Notes: generated by a model not told the origin, from the letters alone. A stretch of 25,408 nucleotides of DNA from JAVMKJ01 sp031732875 (GCA_031732875.1 JAVMKL010000164.1:1-25408), one strand, 5' to 3'; positions 7,452-15,654 are shown, numbered from the stretch's first letter. Translations and numbers: made by a program.

Positions 7452-7672
7452 GCCCCCCCGAGATCGTGGTGGATGGGCGGGGCTTGGAGCCGCCCGAACC
7501 CATGGAGCGGGTTTTGGCGGCGCTGGACGAATTGCAACCGGGACAGCAGGTGCGTTTTCTGATCCATCGCCAGCCCTATCCGCTCTACGACATCCTGAGC
7601 CGTTATCACTATCGCTATTCCACCGAGAGTTTCCCGGACGGCCATTTTGAAATTCTGATTTCCGGCCCATGA
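7448..7672 (+). CDS. DUF2249 protein
   Basis: A 74-residue protein beginning MSPPEIVVDGRGLEPPEPME. The 'DGRGLEPPEPMERVLAAL' stretch is the hallmark of DUF2249, a small TusA-like alpha/beta fold often found beside hemerythrins and in nitrogen-oxide or respiratory gene clusters. It lacks an obvious catalytic cysteine. Both ends overlap the neighbours by ATGA junctions (7448-7451 and 7669-7672), so the three proteins are made from coupled translation and probably in fixed ratio. Molecular function is unknown; a role with the hemerythrin or in delivering a cofactor is speculation. Confidence 0.88.
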   Translation: MSPPEIVVDGRGLEPPEPMERVLAALDELQPGQQVRFLIHRQPYPLYDILSRYHYRYSTESFPDGHFEILISGP

Positions 7673-8982
7673 TTCCAGCCGGCTTGTCGTTCGAGCAGGC
7701 ACCGCCTTTCAGCGTACCCCTGCGCTTTTTTCTGACCGCACCCTGGTTTCTGGTGCTGGCGGCGATGCTGCTGCTGTGGCGGGGACCGGAGATTTTCGCC
7801 ACCCGCTGGCTGCCGGCCACGCTGGCGTTGACGCATCTGCTCACCTTGGGCTTCATGGCGCAAGTCATGCTGGGTGCGCTGCTGCAAATCCTGCCGGTGG
7901 TGGTGGGCGTGGTCGTGCCCCGTCCCCAACTGACGGCAGCGCTGATTCATATTCCTCTGACGCTGGGCGCGCTGGCCTTGACCGTTGCTTTTCTGAGCGG
8001 TATTCCCGCCTGGTTCCAGAGTGCCCTGGGATTGCTCGGCCTGGGCTTTGGCGTTGCGCTGATCGCCATCCATCTCGCCTTGTGGCGTGCGCCGGTGACC
8101 GGCGGCACGGTGATCGCCCTGCGCTGCGCGTTGGGGGCGTTGCTGGTCGCGGTCGGATTGGGATTGCTGTTGAGCGGTTTCTTCGGCTGGGGATTGGCGT
8201 TGCCCGTCGTGACCATGACCCACCTGCACGCGGCTTGGGGACTGGTGGGCTGGACCGTGTTGCTGGTGGCTGGGGTGGCTTATCAGGTGGTCCCGATGTT
8301 CCAGATCACCCCACCCTACCCCTCATGGTTCGTTCGTGGTTTCGCGCCGCTGATGGCGGCGTTGCTGGTCGCCTGGTCGGCGTTCGCGTTCGGCGGTTGG
8401 GAAAGGATGGCGATGCTGGCGAGCGCGGCGCTGGCGGTCGGACTCGCCGTCCTTGCCGGGACGACGCTGTACCTGCTGGCGCGGCGGCGGCGCAAGGTCG
8501 GTGATCCCACCTTGGCCTACTGGCGAACCAGCATGACCAGTTTGCTGGCGGGTGCGTTGCTTTGGCTGGCGACATGGTGGATTTCCGCGCTGGGGCCGGC
8601 GTCGCCGGCCGAATGGCTATTGGGAATTCTGCCGATCTTCGGTTTCGCGGTCGCGGTGATTAACGGCATGTTGTACAAGATCGTGCCGTTCCTGGCCTGG
8701 TTCCATTTGCAGGCGCAACTGTTCCAGCGGGCGAAGGTACCCAACATGAAACAATTGCTGCCGGATGCGTTTGTCCGGCGGCAGTATTGGGCTTATCTGG
8801 CGGCGCTGCTCTTGCTGCTGGCCGCCGCCGTTTTTCCCACCGTCCTTACCTATCCCGCCGCGCTGGCTTTGGGTATCACCGGCGCATGGCTGGGCATCAA
8901 TCTGATGGGGGTCTGGCGGATGTATCGCCGCGTACTGCGGGATGGGTTGGCCACCGCGCCGCTGAAGATCAAACCGAAATGA
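7669..8982 (+). CDS. NnrS/haem-copper-oxidase-I-like polytopic membrane protein
   Basis: A 437-residue, very hydrophobic protein with about twelve membrane helices. Histidines lie in or beside helices, as in haem-copper oxidase subunit I and NnrS: H56 in 'LALTHLLTLGFM', H185 and H187 in 'MTHLHAAWGL', and H346 in 'FLAWFHLQAQ'. The stretch 'GFMAQVMLGALLQILPVVVG' recalls NnrS, a haem- and copper-containing membrane protein that protects against NO stress. It does not carry the full oxidase ligand set, so catalysis is unproven. Start is set by the ATGA overlap with the DUF2249 gene. The 3' end overlaps the convergent ATPase gene by 14 bp. The family call is tentative; the membrane topology and operon membership are clear. 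Confidence 0.78.
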   Translation: MIPAGLSFEQAPPFSVPLRFFLTAPWFLVLAAMLLLWRGPEIFATRWLPATLALTHLLTLGFMAQVMLGALLQILPVVVGVVVPRPQLTAALIHIPLTLGALALTVAFLSGIPAWFQSALGLLGLGFGVALIAIHLALWRAPVTGGTVIALRCALGALLVAVGLGLLLSGFFGWGLALPVVTMTHLHAAWGLVGWTVLLVAGVAYQVVPMFQITPPYPSWFVRGFAPLMAALLVAWSAFAFGGWERMAMLASAALAVGLAVLAGTTLYLLARRRRKVGDPTLAYWRTSMTSLLAGALLWLATWWISALGPASPAEWLLGILPIFGFAVAVINGMLYKIVPFLAWFHLQAQLFQRAKVPNMKQLLPDAFVRRQYWAYLAALLLLLAAAVFPTVLTYPAALALGITGAWLGINLMGVWRMYRRVLRDGLATAPLKIKPK

Positions 8983-10144
8983 TCTTCGCGCGAGTGGGGA
9001 TATCCCGCCAACCCACTACTTGAACACCGCTGCGCTCGTAGCTCTGCTCTCCGCCGTAGATCAACCAGGGTTGTAGCGCCTCGTCGCCGGCGAAGCGAGC
9101 CGATTTCCGCCCGGCGCGAATGTAATCGCCGGTCGCCGTCTGTCCGGATTTGATCTCCACCGTTTGCAGTCGCCCGTCGTGCTCGAACAATAGGTCGGCT
9201 TCCAAGCCGTTATTATCACGCCAGAAGTAGAGATCGGTCGGGAGCCCTTCGTTGTAGCGGGCCTTGAGAAACTCGCCAATCACCCAGGTTTCGAACAACT
9301 CGCCGCGCGAGGGGTGCAATGCCAGCACATCCGGCGAACGAATCCCCAGCAACCAACAGGCCAGTCCCACATCAATAAAATAGAGTTTGGGACTCTTGAC
9401 CAGCCGCTTGCCAAAATTGCGGTGATACGGCGGCAACAGCAAAACCAGATCGCTCGCCTCCAGCACCGATAGCCAGGCCCGCGCCGTGCTGTGCGCGATG
9501 CCGGTTTCCCCCGCCAGCGTACTCAGGTTGAGCAACTGGCCCGTGCGTCCGGCGCAGAGGCGCAAGAAACGCTGGAAGGTGGAAAGATCCTGCACGTTGA
9601 TCACCTGCCGCACGTCACGTTCGACATAGGTTGCCACATAGCTGGCGAACCAGTCTTCCGGCAAGACGGGCAGTACGTGCAAGGCGGGGTAGCCGCCGCG
9701 CACCATCAACTCGTTGAGTTCTCTCGGACGATCGAGCGCTGGCGGCATTTCGTCCAGCGCCAAGGGCAGCAAACGCGTCAACCCGACCCGACCGGCGAGG
9801 GACTGAGTGACCCCGGAGAGCAGACCAAATTGTTGCGATCCAGTGAGGATAAAGCGTCCCGCCGAACGATCCGCGTCCACCATGCCTTGCAGGTAGGAAA
9901 AAAGATCCGGCCAACGCTGCGCCTCGTCGAAAATCGCTCCCTTCGCAAACCGGGCCAGGAAGCCGCGTGGGTCTTCCTGCGCAAACGAGCGCTCCATGGG
10001 GTCTTCCAGACTGATATAAGGCTTTTCCGTAAAAATGGCGCGCGCCAGCGTCGTCTTACCGGATTGCCGTGGTCCGGTTATGGCGATGATCGGGAACGTC
10101 GCGGCAAGCCGATACAAGGTGGAGGTGAGGTGACGAGCAAGCAT
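8969..10144 (-). CDS. DUF4143 AAA+ ATPase
   Basis: A 391-residue member of the AAA_14/DUF4143 family. Walker A is GPRQSGKT (24-31), Walker B 'GAIFDEAQ' (69-76), and a sensor motif 'FILTGSQQF' follows (98-106). The middle includes a winged-helix-like stretch ('LSTLAGETGIAHSTARAWL'). The C-terminal DUF4143 domain has 'NGLEADLLF' and 'TVEIKSG' (about 312-334), spaced as in PD-(D/E)xK nuclease-like folds. These genes are patchily distributed, often as single accessory genes, and their role is not established. It has its own promoter and ends inside the 3' end of the facing nnrS-like gene, which suggests a separate arrival from the nor module. Confidence 0.9.
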   Translation of the reverse strand: MLARHLTSTLYRLAATFPIIAITGPRQSGKTTLARAIFTEKPYISLEDPMERSFAQEDPRGFLARFAKGAIFDEAQRWPDLFSYLQGMVDADRSAGRFILTGSQQFGLLSGVTQSLAGRVGLTRLLPLALDEMPPALDRPRELNELMVRGGYPALHVLPVLPEDWFASYVATYVERDVRQVINVQDLSTFQRFLRLCAGRTGQLLNLSTLAGETGIAHSTARAWLSVLEASDLVLLLPPYHRNFGKRLVKSPKLYFIDVGLACWLLGIRSPDVLALHPSRGELFETWVIGEFLKARYNEGLPTDLYFWRDNNGLEADLLFEHDGRLQTVEIKSGQTATGDYIRAGRKSARFAGDEALQPWLIYGGEQSYERSGVQVVGWRDIPTRAKIISV

Positions 10145-10149
10145 ATGTT

Positions 10150-10178
10150 TTTATACAATATGACGATAAGATCGTCAA
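10150..10178 (-). promoter_or_regulatory. Sigma70-like promoter with palindrome for the DUF4143 ATPase
   Basis: On the minus strand TTGACG (10178-10173) is followed by a 17-bp spacer and TATAAA (10155-10150), each hexamer one base from consensus. The ATG of the ATPase begins five bases after the -10 hexamer, so the predicted start of transcription falls at or beside the start codon and the mRNA would be leaderless or nearly so. A 7-bp perfect inverted repeat with a 3-bp centre (TGACGAT-AAG-ATCGTCA, 10161-10177) covers the -35 region and part of the spacer and is a good operator candidate. Confidence 0.72.
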
Positions 10179-10345
10179 CTTGCGAATCTGTCGGTTTCCA
10201 AACAGGACTACTTTTCACTAAAGGCATTGCTTGCGAGGCCAGCATCCGGCCGGCCAAGGGGGCCGTGGCCGCGTCGCGCAGCACGCCAATTCGGCGCAAC
10301 ATCCGTCCAGGTTCGACCCATCGGCGATTGGAAATCGGGGGTGTC

Positions 10346-10369
10346 AAAAAGGTCGGGCGGCTACGCCCG
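10346..10369 (-). terminator. Intrinsic terminator at the end of the exporter operon
   Basis: Read on the minus strand, a 6-bp GC stem (CGGGCG/CGCCCG) with a TAGC loop is followed by ACC and five T residues. The loop contains the TAG stop codon of the ABC ATPase gene, so the terminator overlaps the last codons. It would end the adaptor-permease-ATPase transcript. Confidence 0.75.
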
Positions 10370-11047
10370 CCAATAAGGATCGACTCGGCCGTCCACGATC
10401 GAGATTTTCCGGTCGGCGGCGCCGGCAAAGTTGAGGTCGTGGGTGACGGTCACCACGGTCTTGCCCAGATTCCGGCTCAGGTCATGCAGGATCTGGCGGA
10501 CGTTGGCGGAAGAAGCACTATCGAGGTTGCCGGTCGGCTCGTCGGCTAGGATGATCGGCGGATCGTTGGCCAGCGCGCGGGCGATCGCTACCCGTTGGCG
10601 TTGCCCGCCGGACAGTTGGTGAGGGTATTTACGCGCGTGTTCGCGCAGGCCGAGTCGATCGAGCAAATCCAGAGCCCGGCGCCGGGCGGCATCCTCATCG
10701 GGCGCGCCGAGCCGGCGCATCGGCAGCAGGACATTGTCCAGCACCAGGAATTCGGCGAGCAGAAAGTGGAACTGGAACACGAAGCCGAGTTGCCGGAGCC
10801 GCGTCGCCGCCAGTTCATCCTCGCCGTAGACCGAGGTATCCCGCCCGTCGAGCAGCACCCGGCCCGAGGTCGGCCGATCCAGCAGCCCGAGAAGGTACAG
10901 CAGCGACGATTTCCCCGACCCGGATGGCCCCATGATGGCGACGAACTCGCCCCGACCAACTTCCAGCGAAACATCCTCCACCAGCGTCACCGGCACCTCG
11001 CCGGGCAGGACGCGGCCCAAACGTTCCGCGGTCAGGATCGACCTCAC
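10361..11047 (-). CDS. LolD/MacB-type ABC transporter ATP-binding protein
   Basis: The 228-residue ABC ATPase has Walker A GPSGSGKSS (40-48), Q-loop Q92 ('FVFQFHFLL'), signature LSGGQ (145-149), Walker B 'IILADE' (165-170) and the H-loop in 'VVTVTHDL'. Its features match the LolD/MacB/DevA group that drives FtsX-type permeases. The start is GTG at 11045-11047, supported by AGGAGG eight bases upstream. The permease gene is 136 bp upstream with repeat DNA between. It works with the permease and adaptor encoded next to it as a tripartite exporter powered by ATP at the inner membrane. Substrate unknown. Confidence 0.93.
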   Translation of the reverse strand: MRSILTAERLGRVLPGEVPVTLVEDVSLEVGRGEFVAIMGPSGSGKSSLLYLLGLLDRPTSGRVLLDGRDTSVYGEDELAATRLRQLGFVFQFHFLLAEFLVLDNVLLPMRRLGAPDEDAARRRALDLLDRLGLREHARKYPHQLSGGQRQRVAIARALANDPPIILADEPTGNLDSASSANVRQILHDLSRNLGKTVVTVTHDLNFAGAADRKISIVDGRVDPYWRA

Positions 11048-11090
11048 TTCCCTGCCCTCCTCTCCATCAATGGCGAGGGGGATACGCCTC

Positions 11091-11180
11091 CTCTCTCTCC
11101 TTGCGGGAGAGGGGCTGGAGGGCTGAGGTTGGCCAGGCTCCCTTCTTCCCTTGCAGGAGAGGATCTAGGGGTGAGGGGGC
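11091..11180. repeat. Two tandem imperfect hairpin repeats between permease and ATPase
   Basis: Two related units, about 11091-11128 and 11141-11180, share a core of pyrimidine-rich TCC, TTGC and GGAGAGG followed by a GGG-TGAGG or GGGCTGAGG end. In the first unit CTCTC..CC-TTGC-GG..GAGAG can pair as a hairpin. Sequences of this kind are common intergenic repeats in proteobacteria. They may modulate expression of the distal ATPase gene. Confidence 0.6.
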
Positions 11181-11183
11181 TGT

Positions 11184-12428
11184 TCACCCCATGCCCCGCA
11201 GGATTTCGACCGGATGGACCCGTCCGGCCTTGCGCGCCGGCAGGTAAGCCGCGCCGACCGCCGAGACCAGCGCGAAAGTCGCGGCCAGCAGGTATTGCTC
11301 CCAGCCCCAGTAGATCGGCAGGTGGACCAGGTCGGTGGCGCCGGGTGGCTTGAGTTCGACCCGTTCCAGCAGCGCCATCAAACCGATGCCGCACGCCAGG
11401 CCCAGCAGGCTGCCGAACAGGCCGAGCATGACGCCCTCCGCCAGAAAGATCCGGCGCACGTCGCGGGCATGGAAGCCCATCGACTTGAGAATGGCGATGT
11501 CGCGGGTTTTCTCCATGACGATGGTCGAGATGGTGTTATAGATGCCGAAGGACGCCACCACCAGAATCGCCGAAACCACGCTGTACATGATCAGGTTGCG
11601 CACCAGCAGCACGTTCATCAGATCTTCCGAGGCTTCCAGCCACGAGACCGCCTTGTAGTCGATGCGCCGCTCGATGGCGGCGGCGATGTCGCGGGCGGCG
11701 TAAGGATCGTCGAGCTGGATCACGAAGCGGTTGACCCGGTCGGGCCGATCCAGCAGGCCCTGAACCCGCTTGAGCAGGGCAAAGGTCTGGGTCTCGTCGT
11801 AGCCGGCGTTGCCGGTCCGGAAGATGCCGACCACTTTCAAGGTACGGACTTCTCCGCCCGGTAAAGCGACGTTGATCACGCTGCCCATCGCCAAGCCGAA
11901 CTTTTTCGCCAGGCCGACGCCAATGACGATACCGTTCGGATTAGCCGCGAGCGCGTCCAGCGAGCCCTGGACCAGCTTCTCGTCGATGGTGGACACACCC
12001 TTCATCTTGGCGGGAATGATACCATTGAGGGTGACGCCCTCGATGCGGCCGGCGAAGGTCAGCACCACCGATCCCACCAGCACCGGGGCCGCGCGCACTC
12101 CGGACAGGGATTCGACGAAGGCCAGCTTTTGGGCGTAACCGCGGATGCCGCGCACCTCGGTCAGCGGCTTGACCCGCCGCAGTTCGACGGCGCCTTCCGG
12201 CCACCGCTCGCTCGCCGGCTGCGGCCGGGGATGGCGATACTCGTCGGAAACGGTGATATGCGGGCTATTGTCGATCAACCGCTTGATGAAATCCCGCTCC
12301 GAACCGCGCATCAGCGATGACACCGCCAGGAAGAACGCCACCCCGAGGACGATGCCGGTCAGCGACACCAGCGTCTGCCGCTTGCGGCTGACCAGGTGGG
12401 TGACGGCGATGGCCAGCGGCAACGGCAT
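11184..12428 (-). CDS. FtsX/MacB-type ABC transporter permease
   Basis: The 414-residue permease has the four-helix MacB/LolC/DevC layout: a first membrane segment at about 20-40, a large periplasmic domain (about 45-270), then three segments in the C-terminal part including 'NLIMYSVVSAILVVASFGIY' and 'YLLAATFALVSAVGAAYLPA'. The ending 'ARKAGRVHPVEILRG' is the typical C-terminal motif of this family. It lacks its own ATPase domain, which is supplied by the downstream gene, as in DevBCA rather than fused MacB. It starts 3 nt after the adaptor gene. It probably exports a lipid, peptide or small molecule; the substrate cannot be read from sequence. Confidence 0.92.
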   Translation of the reverse strand: MPLPLAIAVTHLVSRKRQTLVSLTGIVLGVAFFLAVSSLMRGSERDFIKRLIDNSPHITVSDEYRHPRPQPASERWPEGAVELRRVKPLTEVRGIRGYAQKLAFVESLSGVRAAPVLVGSVVLTFAGRIEGVTLNGIIPAKMKGVSTIDEKLVQGSLDALAANPNGIVIGVGLAKKFGLAMGSVINVALPGGEVRTLKVVGIFRTGNAGYDETQTFALLKRVQGLLDRPDRVNRFVIQLDDPYAARDIAAAIERRIDYKAVSWLEASEDLMNVLLVRNLIMYSVVSAILVVASFGIYNTISTIVMEKTRDIAILKSMGFHARDVRRIFLAEGVMLGLFGSLLGLACGIGLMALLERVELKPPGATDLVHLPIYWGWEQYLLAATFALVSAVGAAYLPARKAGRVHPVEILRGMG

Positions 12429-12431
12429 GGC

Positions 12432-13463
12432 TCACGCGCCCTTGGCGGCCGGTTCCGCAATCGGTAGCGCCCGCCCCCGCCGTCCCTCCACGAGCCCGGC
12501 GACGGGACGGACCACGATATCGTCGCTTCCGGTCAAGCCGGAGAGGATTTCGATCCTCGACTCGCCACGGATGCCGGTTTGCACCAGCTGGCGACGCAGA
12601 TACCCGTCGCGCAGGATCCAGACCCGACCGTCGACGACGGCGCTCGCCGGTACCAGCAGCGCATCCAGCCGCTCGGTCACCACGATGTTGACCTCGGCCG
12701 TCATGCCGATCCGCAGGGGAGAATCCTCCTGAGGTTCGATCCGCACCCGGAAGCCGCGGCTGACCGGATCGCCCTTCGGGGTGATGGCGGCGACTTTCCC
12801 CTCGATGATCCGGTCCGGCAGCGCGGGGGCGCGGATCAGCACGCGTTGGCCGGGCCGCACCAGCAGGATGTCTTCCTCGTCGACCTCGGCCTCGATCCGC
12901 GGAGGATCCCGACCGGAGAAGTAGAAGATCGGCTGGTTGGCCGGGATGGTCTGACCCACCTCGCCGTCGCGGCGCAGGATTTGGCCATCCGCCGGAGCCG
13001 TCAGGGTCATGAAGCCGCGCAGCGCGCGGGCGCGGGCCGCCGCCGCGTCCGCCGCCTGCCAGTCGGAGCGCGCCCGGTCGCGTTCCAGCACCGTGCCCAG
13101 GCCACGGTCGAGCAGCGTCTGGGCCCGGTCGAATTGCAGCCTGGCGAACCTCGCCCGCGCCTCCAGTTCGTCCACCGACCGCTGCAGGTCGGCATCCTCC
13201 AGCCGGGCGAGTTCCTGGCCTTCGCGCACCTCGTCGCCTTCATCGGCCTTGAGTTCCAGCAGGCGGCCGGTCGCGCGGGGAGCAATGGGCAGCATGACGG
13301 TCGGTTCCACGGTGCCGGTGGCGTAGACCGCCCGCACCGCCGGCCCCCGGGTCGGCCGCGCCACCTCCACCGCCAGCGGACCAAGCCACCGCCAGGCGCC
13401 GACGACGCCGGCCGCCAGCAGGGCCAACACGATCAGTGTCCAGAGGATTCCATGCCGTTTCAT
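12432..13463 (-). CDS. HlyD/MacA-family periplasmic adaptor protein
   Basis: A 343-residue membrane fusion protein. A single N-terminal membrane segment (about 7-26) anchors it. A split lipoyl/barrel-sandwich domain is seen in 'APRATGRLLELKADEGDEVREG' parts (about 61-82) and 'LTAPADGQILRRDGEVGQ' (about 152-170), with an alanine- and arginine-rich coiled-coil hairpin between (about 92-145). The C-terminal part is the beta-barrel and membrane-proximal region ('PLRIGMTAEVNIVV'). It links the inner-membrane ABC permease with an outer-membrane channel, which is not encoded here. Gene order adaptor-permease-ATPase is the same as in devBCA operons. It lies 33 nt downstream of the homocysteine methyltransferase gene. 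Confidence 0.92.
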   Translation of the reverse strand: MKRHGILWTLIVLALLAAGVVGAWRWLGPLAVEVARPTRGPAVRAVYATGTVEPTVMLPIAPRATGRLLELKADEGDEVREGQELARLEDADLQRSVDELEARARFARLQFDRAQTLLDRGLGTVLERDRARSDWQAADAAAARARALRGFMTLTAPADGQILRRDGEVGQTIPANQPIFYFSGRDPPRIEAEVDEEDILLVRPGQRVLIRAPALPDRIIEGKVAAITPKGDPVSRGFRVRIEPQEDSPLRIGMTAEVNIVVTERLDALLVPASAVVDGRVWILRDGYLRRQLVQTGIRGESRIEILSGLTGSDDIVVRPVAGLVEGRRGRALPIAEPAAKGA

Positions 13464-13496
13464 CCGCGCATCATACCCGTTCCGGTGCCCGGCGCA

Positions 13497-14438
13497 TCAG
13501 GCAAGGCGTCGGGCCCAGGCGGCGATCTCCCGGATATGATCGGGCGTGGTGCGGCAACAACCCCCGATGAGCCGCGCGCCGCGTTCGTGCCAGATTCGGG
13601 CTTCGGCCGCAAAATCGGCGCAACTGGCGACGCCTTCCCAGCGATGGCTTTCAGGGTCGTAGGTTTCGCCCGAGTTGGGATACACCACGATGGGTTTGCC
13701 GGTGGCGGCGCGGGCGGCGGCGATCAACGCCGGGATATGGCTGGGAGCGGTGCAATTCACCCCGATAGCGACCACCTGCGGCCGGTCGTCCAGCCACGCC
13801 GCGCATTCGGCCAGGGATTCTCCGTGGCAGACGCGGACCTCGTCGCGGGCGCTGAAGCTGATCCAGGCGTCGGCGCCGGGAAATTCGGCCAACAGCCGCG
13901 CCAGGGCCCGGGCCTCGGCGAAGCAGGGAATCGTCTCGCAAGCCAGCAGGTCGGGGCCGGCTTCCAGCAGAGCGGCCATCCGCGGGCGGTGAAAATCCAT
14001 CAGTTCGGCTTCGCTCAGGTCGTAGTCGCCCCGGTATTCCGATCCGTCGGCCAGAAACGCGCCGTAAGGCCCCACCGAGGCCGCCACCAGCGGCCGGGGT
14101 CGGCCGGCCCGATTGACGGGATCCTCCCAGAACGCATCGCGGGCCTCCACGGCCAGCCGGACCGAACGCCGCAGCAGTTCGATACCCTCCTCCCGCCCCA
14201 GACCCCGGCGGATGAAACCCTCGACGGTCGCCTGGTAGCTGGCGGTGATCGCGACGTCGGCCCCCGCCCGGAAATAATCCAGATGCACCCGCCGGATCAA
14301 CTCGGGGGCTTCGATCAGCACCCGGGCCGACCAGAGCGGGTCGCGCAGGTCGCAACCGCGACGCTCCAGCTCGGTGGCCATGGCGCCGTCCAGAACCAGG
14401 ATCGGGTATCGTTCGAGCAAGGTCGCGATCGGGTTCAT
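13497..14438 (-). CDS. mmuM: Homocysteine S-methyltransferase family protein
   Basis: The 313-residue protein matches the MmuM type of homocysteine S-methyltransferase, which makes methionine from homocysteine with S-methylmethionine or S-adenosylmethionine. The zinc-binding cysteines are present: C229 in 'GVNCTAPSH' and C294-C295 in 'IGGCCRTTPDHI'. 'LDGAMATELERRG' (16-28) and 'ITASYQAT' (64-71) are family motifs. There is no cobalamin- or folate-binding module, so it is not MetH. The start codon is 47 bp from the divergent metallo-hydrolase gene. It may be co-transcribed with the exporter genes downstream, but a functional link is not evident. Confidence 0.9.
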   Translation of the reverse strand: MNPIATLLERYPILVLDGAMATELERRGCDLRDPLWSARVLIEAPELIRRVHLDYFRAGADVAITASYQATVEGFIRRGLGREEGIELLRRSVRLAVEARDAFWEDPVNRAGRPRPLVAASVGPYGAFLADGSEYRGDYDLSEAELMDFHRPRMAALLEAGPDLLACETIPCFAEARALARLLAEFPGADAWISFSARDEVRVCHGESLAECAAWLDDRPQVVAIGVNCTAPSHIPALIAAARAATGKPIVVYPNSGETYDPESHRWEGVASCADFAAEARIWHERGARLIGGCCRTTPDHIREIAAWARRLA

Positions 14439-14485
14439 GCGTTACAATTTCTCCCTGTTTTCCACTGCAAAAACGAGAACGAACC

Positions 14486-15451
14486 ATGGTCGAACTGCTC
14501 TCCTACGCGCATGGCATCCACGCCGTCGACGCCGGTTACATCCGCCCCCAACTGGCCGCCATCCACCTCCTCGTGGAGGACGGCCGGGCCGCCGTGGTCG
14601 ATACCGCCAGCAACGCCTGCCTGCCGCGCGTCCTGGCAGCTTTGCGGGCGCTGGATCTGACGCCGGCCAGCGTCGATTACGTGTTCCTGACCCACGTGCA
14701 CCTGGATCACGCCGGCGGCGCCGGGGCGATGATGCACGCCTTCCCCGAGGCCCGGCTGGTGGTGCACCCGCGCGGGGCGCGGCACATGGCCGATCCGACC
14801 AAACTGTTCGCCGCGGTGCAGGCGGTGTATGGCGAGGCCGAAGCCCACCGGCTGTACGGCGAACTGCTGCCCGTGGCCGAGGACCGGATCCTGGTGGCCG
14901 GCGACGGCTTCAGCTTCGATCTGGCCGGTCGGACCCTGGTGTGCCTGGACACCCCCGGCCATGCCCGCCACCATTTGTGTCTGTTGGATACCCGCAGCGA
15001 TTGCCTGTTCACCGGCGATGTGTTCGGGCTGTCCTTCCGCGAACTGGATGTAGACGGGCGGCCGTCGGTCGTTCCCACCACCACGCCGACCCAGTTCGAA
15101 CCGGAGGTCATGCACGAATCCGTGGACCGGATTTTGTCATATTGGCCGGCTGCTCTCTACCTCACCCACTTCGCCGAGGTCCGCGACGTCGCCCGGCTGG
15201 GCGCCGACTTGCACCGCCTCATCGACGCCCACATCGCGGTGGCCGAGCGCGAGCGCGACAGCGGCCCCGAGCGCGGCGCGCGCATCCTGGCCGGACTGTG
15301 GGCGCTGATGGACGCCGAGGCCGCGCGCCAAGGCTGGCGGCTGCCACCCGAACAGTGGCGGGCGGTGCTGGAATCGGATATCGAACTCAACGCCCAAGGG
15401 CTGGAATACTGGCTCGACCAGACCGGTTCGCGCGGCGTCGCCCAGTCATGA
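14486..15451 (+). CDS. Metallo-beta-lactamase-fold hydrolase
   Basis: The 321-residue protein has the MBL zinc motif T-H70-x-H72-x-D74-H75 ('LTHVHLDHAGG') and later ligands in 'DTPGHARHHLCL' and 'FTGDVFGL', with a final histidine in 'LYLTHFAEV'. This is the glyoxalase II/RNase Z-like hydrolase superfamily. The C-terminal about 90 residues are an extra alpha-helical domain rich in arginine and glutamate. There is no signal peptide, so it acts in the cytoplasm. Substrate is unknown; a thioester or other ester is possible. It is transcribed divergently from mmuM with only 47 bp between the start codons. Confidence 0.9.
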   Translation: MVELLSYAHGIHAVDAGYIRPQLAAIHLLVEDGRAAVVDTASNACLPRVLAALRALDLTPASVDYVFLTHVHLDHAGGAGAMMHAFPEARLVVHPRGARHMADPTKLFAAVQAVYGEAEAHRLYGELLPVAEDRILVAGDGFSFDLAGRTLVCLDTPGHARHHLCLLDTRSDCLFTGDVFGLSFRELDVDGRPSVVPTTTPTQFEPEVMHESVDRILSYWPAALYLTHFAEVRDVARLGADLHRLIDAHIAVAERERDSGPERGARILAGLWALMDAEAARQGWRLPPEQWRAVLESDIELNAQGLEYWLDQTGSRGVAQS

Positions 15452-15654
15452 AAAGGCAATGAGGGGATGGCGATTTCGCCGCCTTGATGCTGGTGCCCGG
15501 GTGCTCGCCGCACAACCGCTGCTCCCTTGTGTTGCTCGAACCTTGGTGCGGCTATATAGCCCTCTCCTGCCGGTTTCCCTGGCGGAATTTCCGTGCAATC
15601 TCGTACCTTTATCGGTCAATTTGCCAACCACCGCTGAATTCAGCCGGGACTCCC

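Noticed and set aside
12579..14660. 693-codon plus-strand frame opposite the adaptor and methyltransferase genes
   Set aside because: It covers two well-supported minus-strand genes and part of the metallo-hydrolase gene; length reflects high GC in reverse frames, and no motif is seen.
15550..15561. Perfect 12-bp palindrome GGCTATATAGCC upstream of the patatin gene, with a TATATA core that could be a -10
   Set aside because: No suitable -35 hexamer lies 16-18 bp upstream and one palindrome this short can occur by chance; left as an unproven regulatory site.
15484..15654. 57-codon N-terminal extension of the patatin gene
   Set aside because: The extension precedes a clear signal peptide that must be at the N terminus; the extra residues have no recognisable features.
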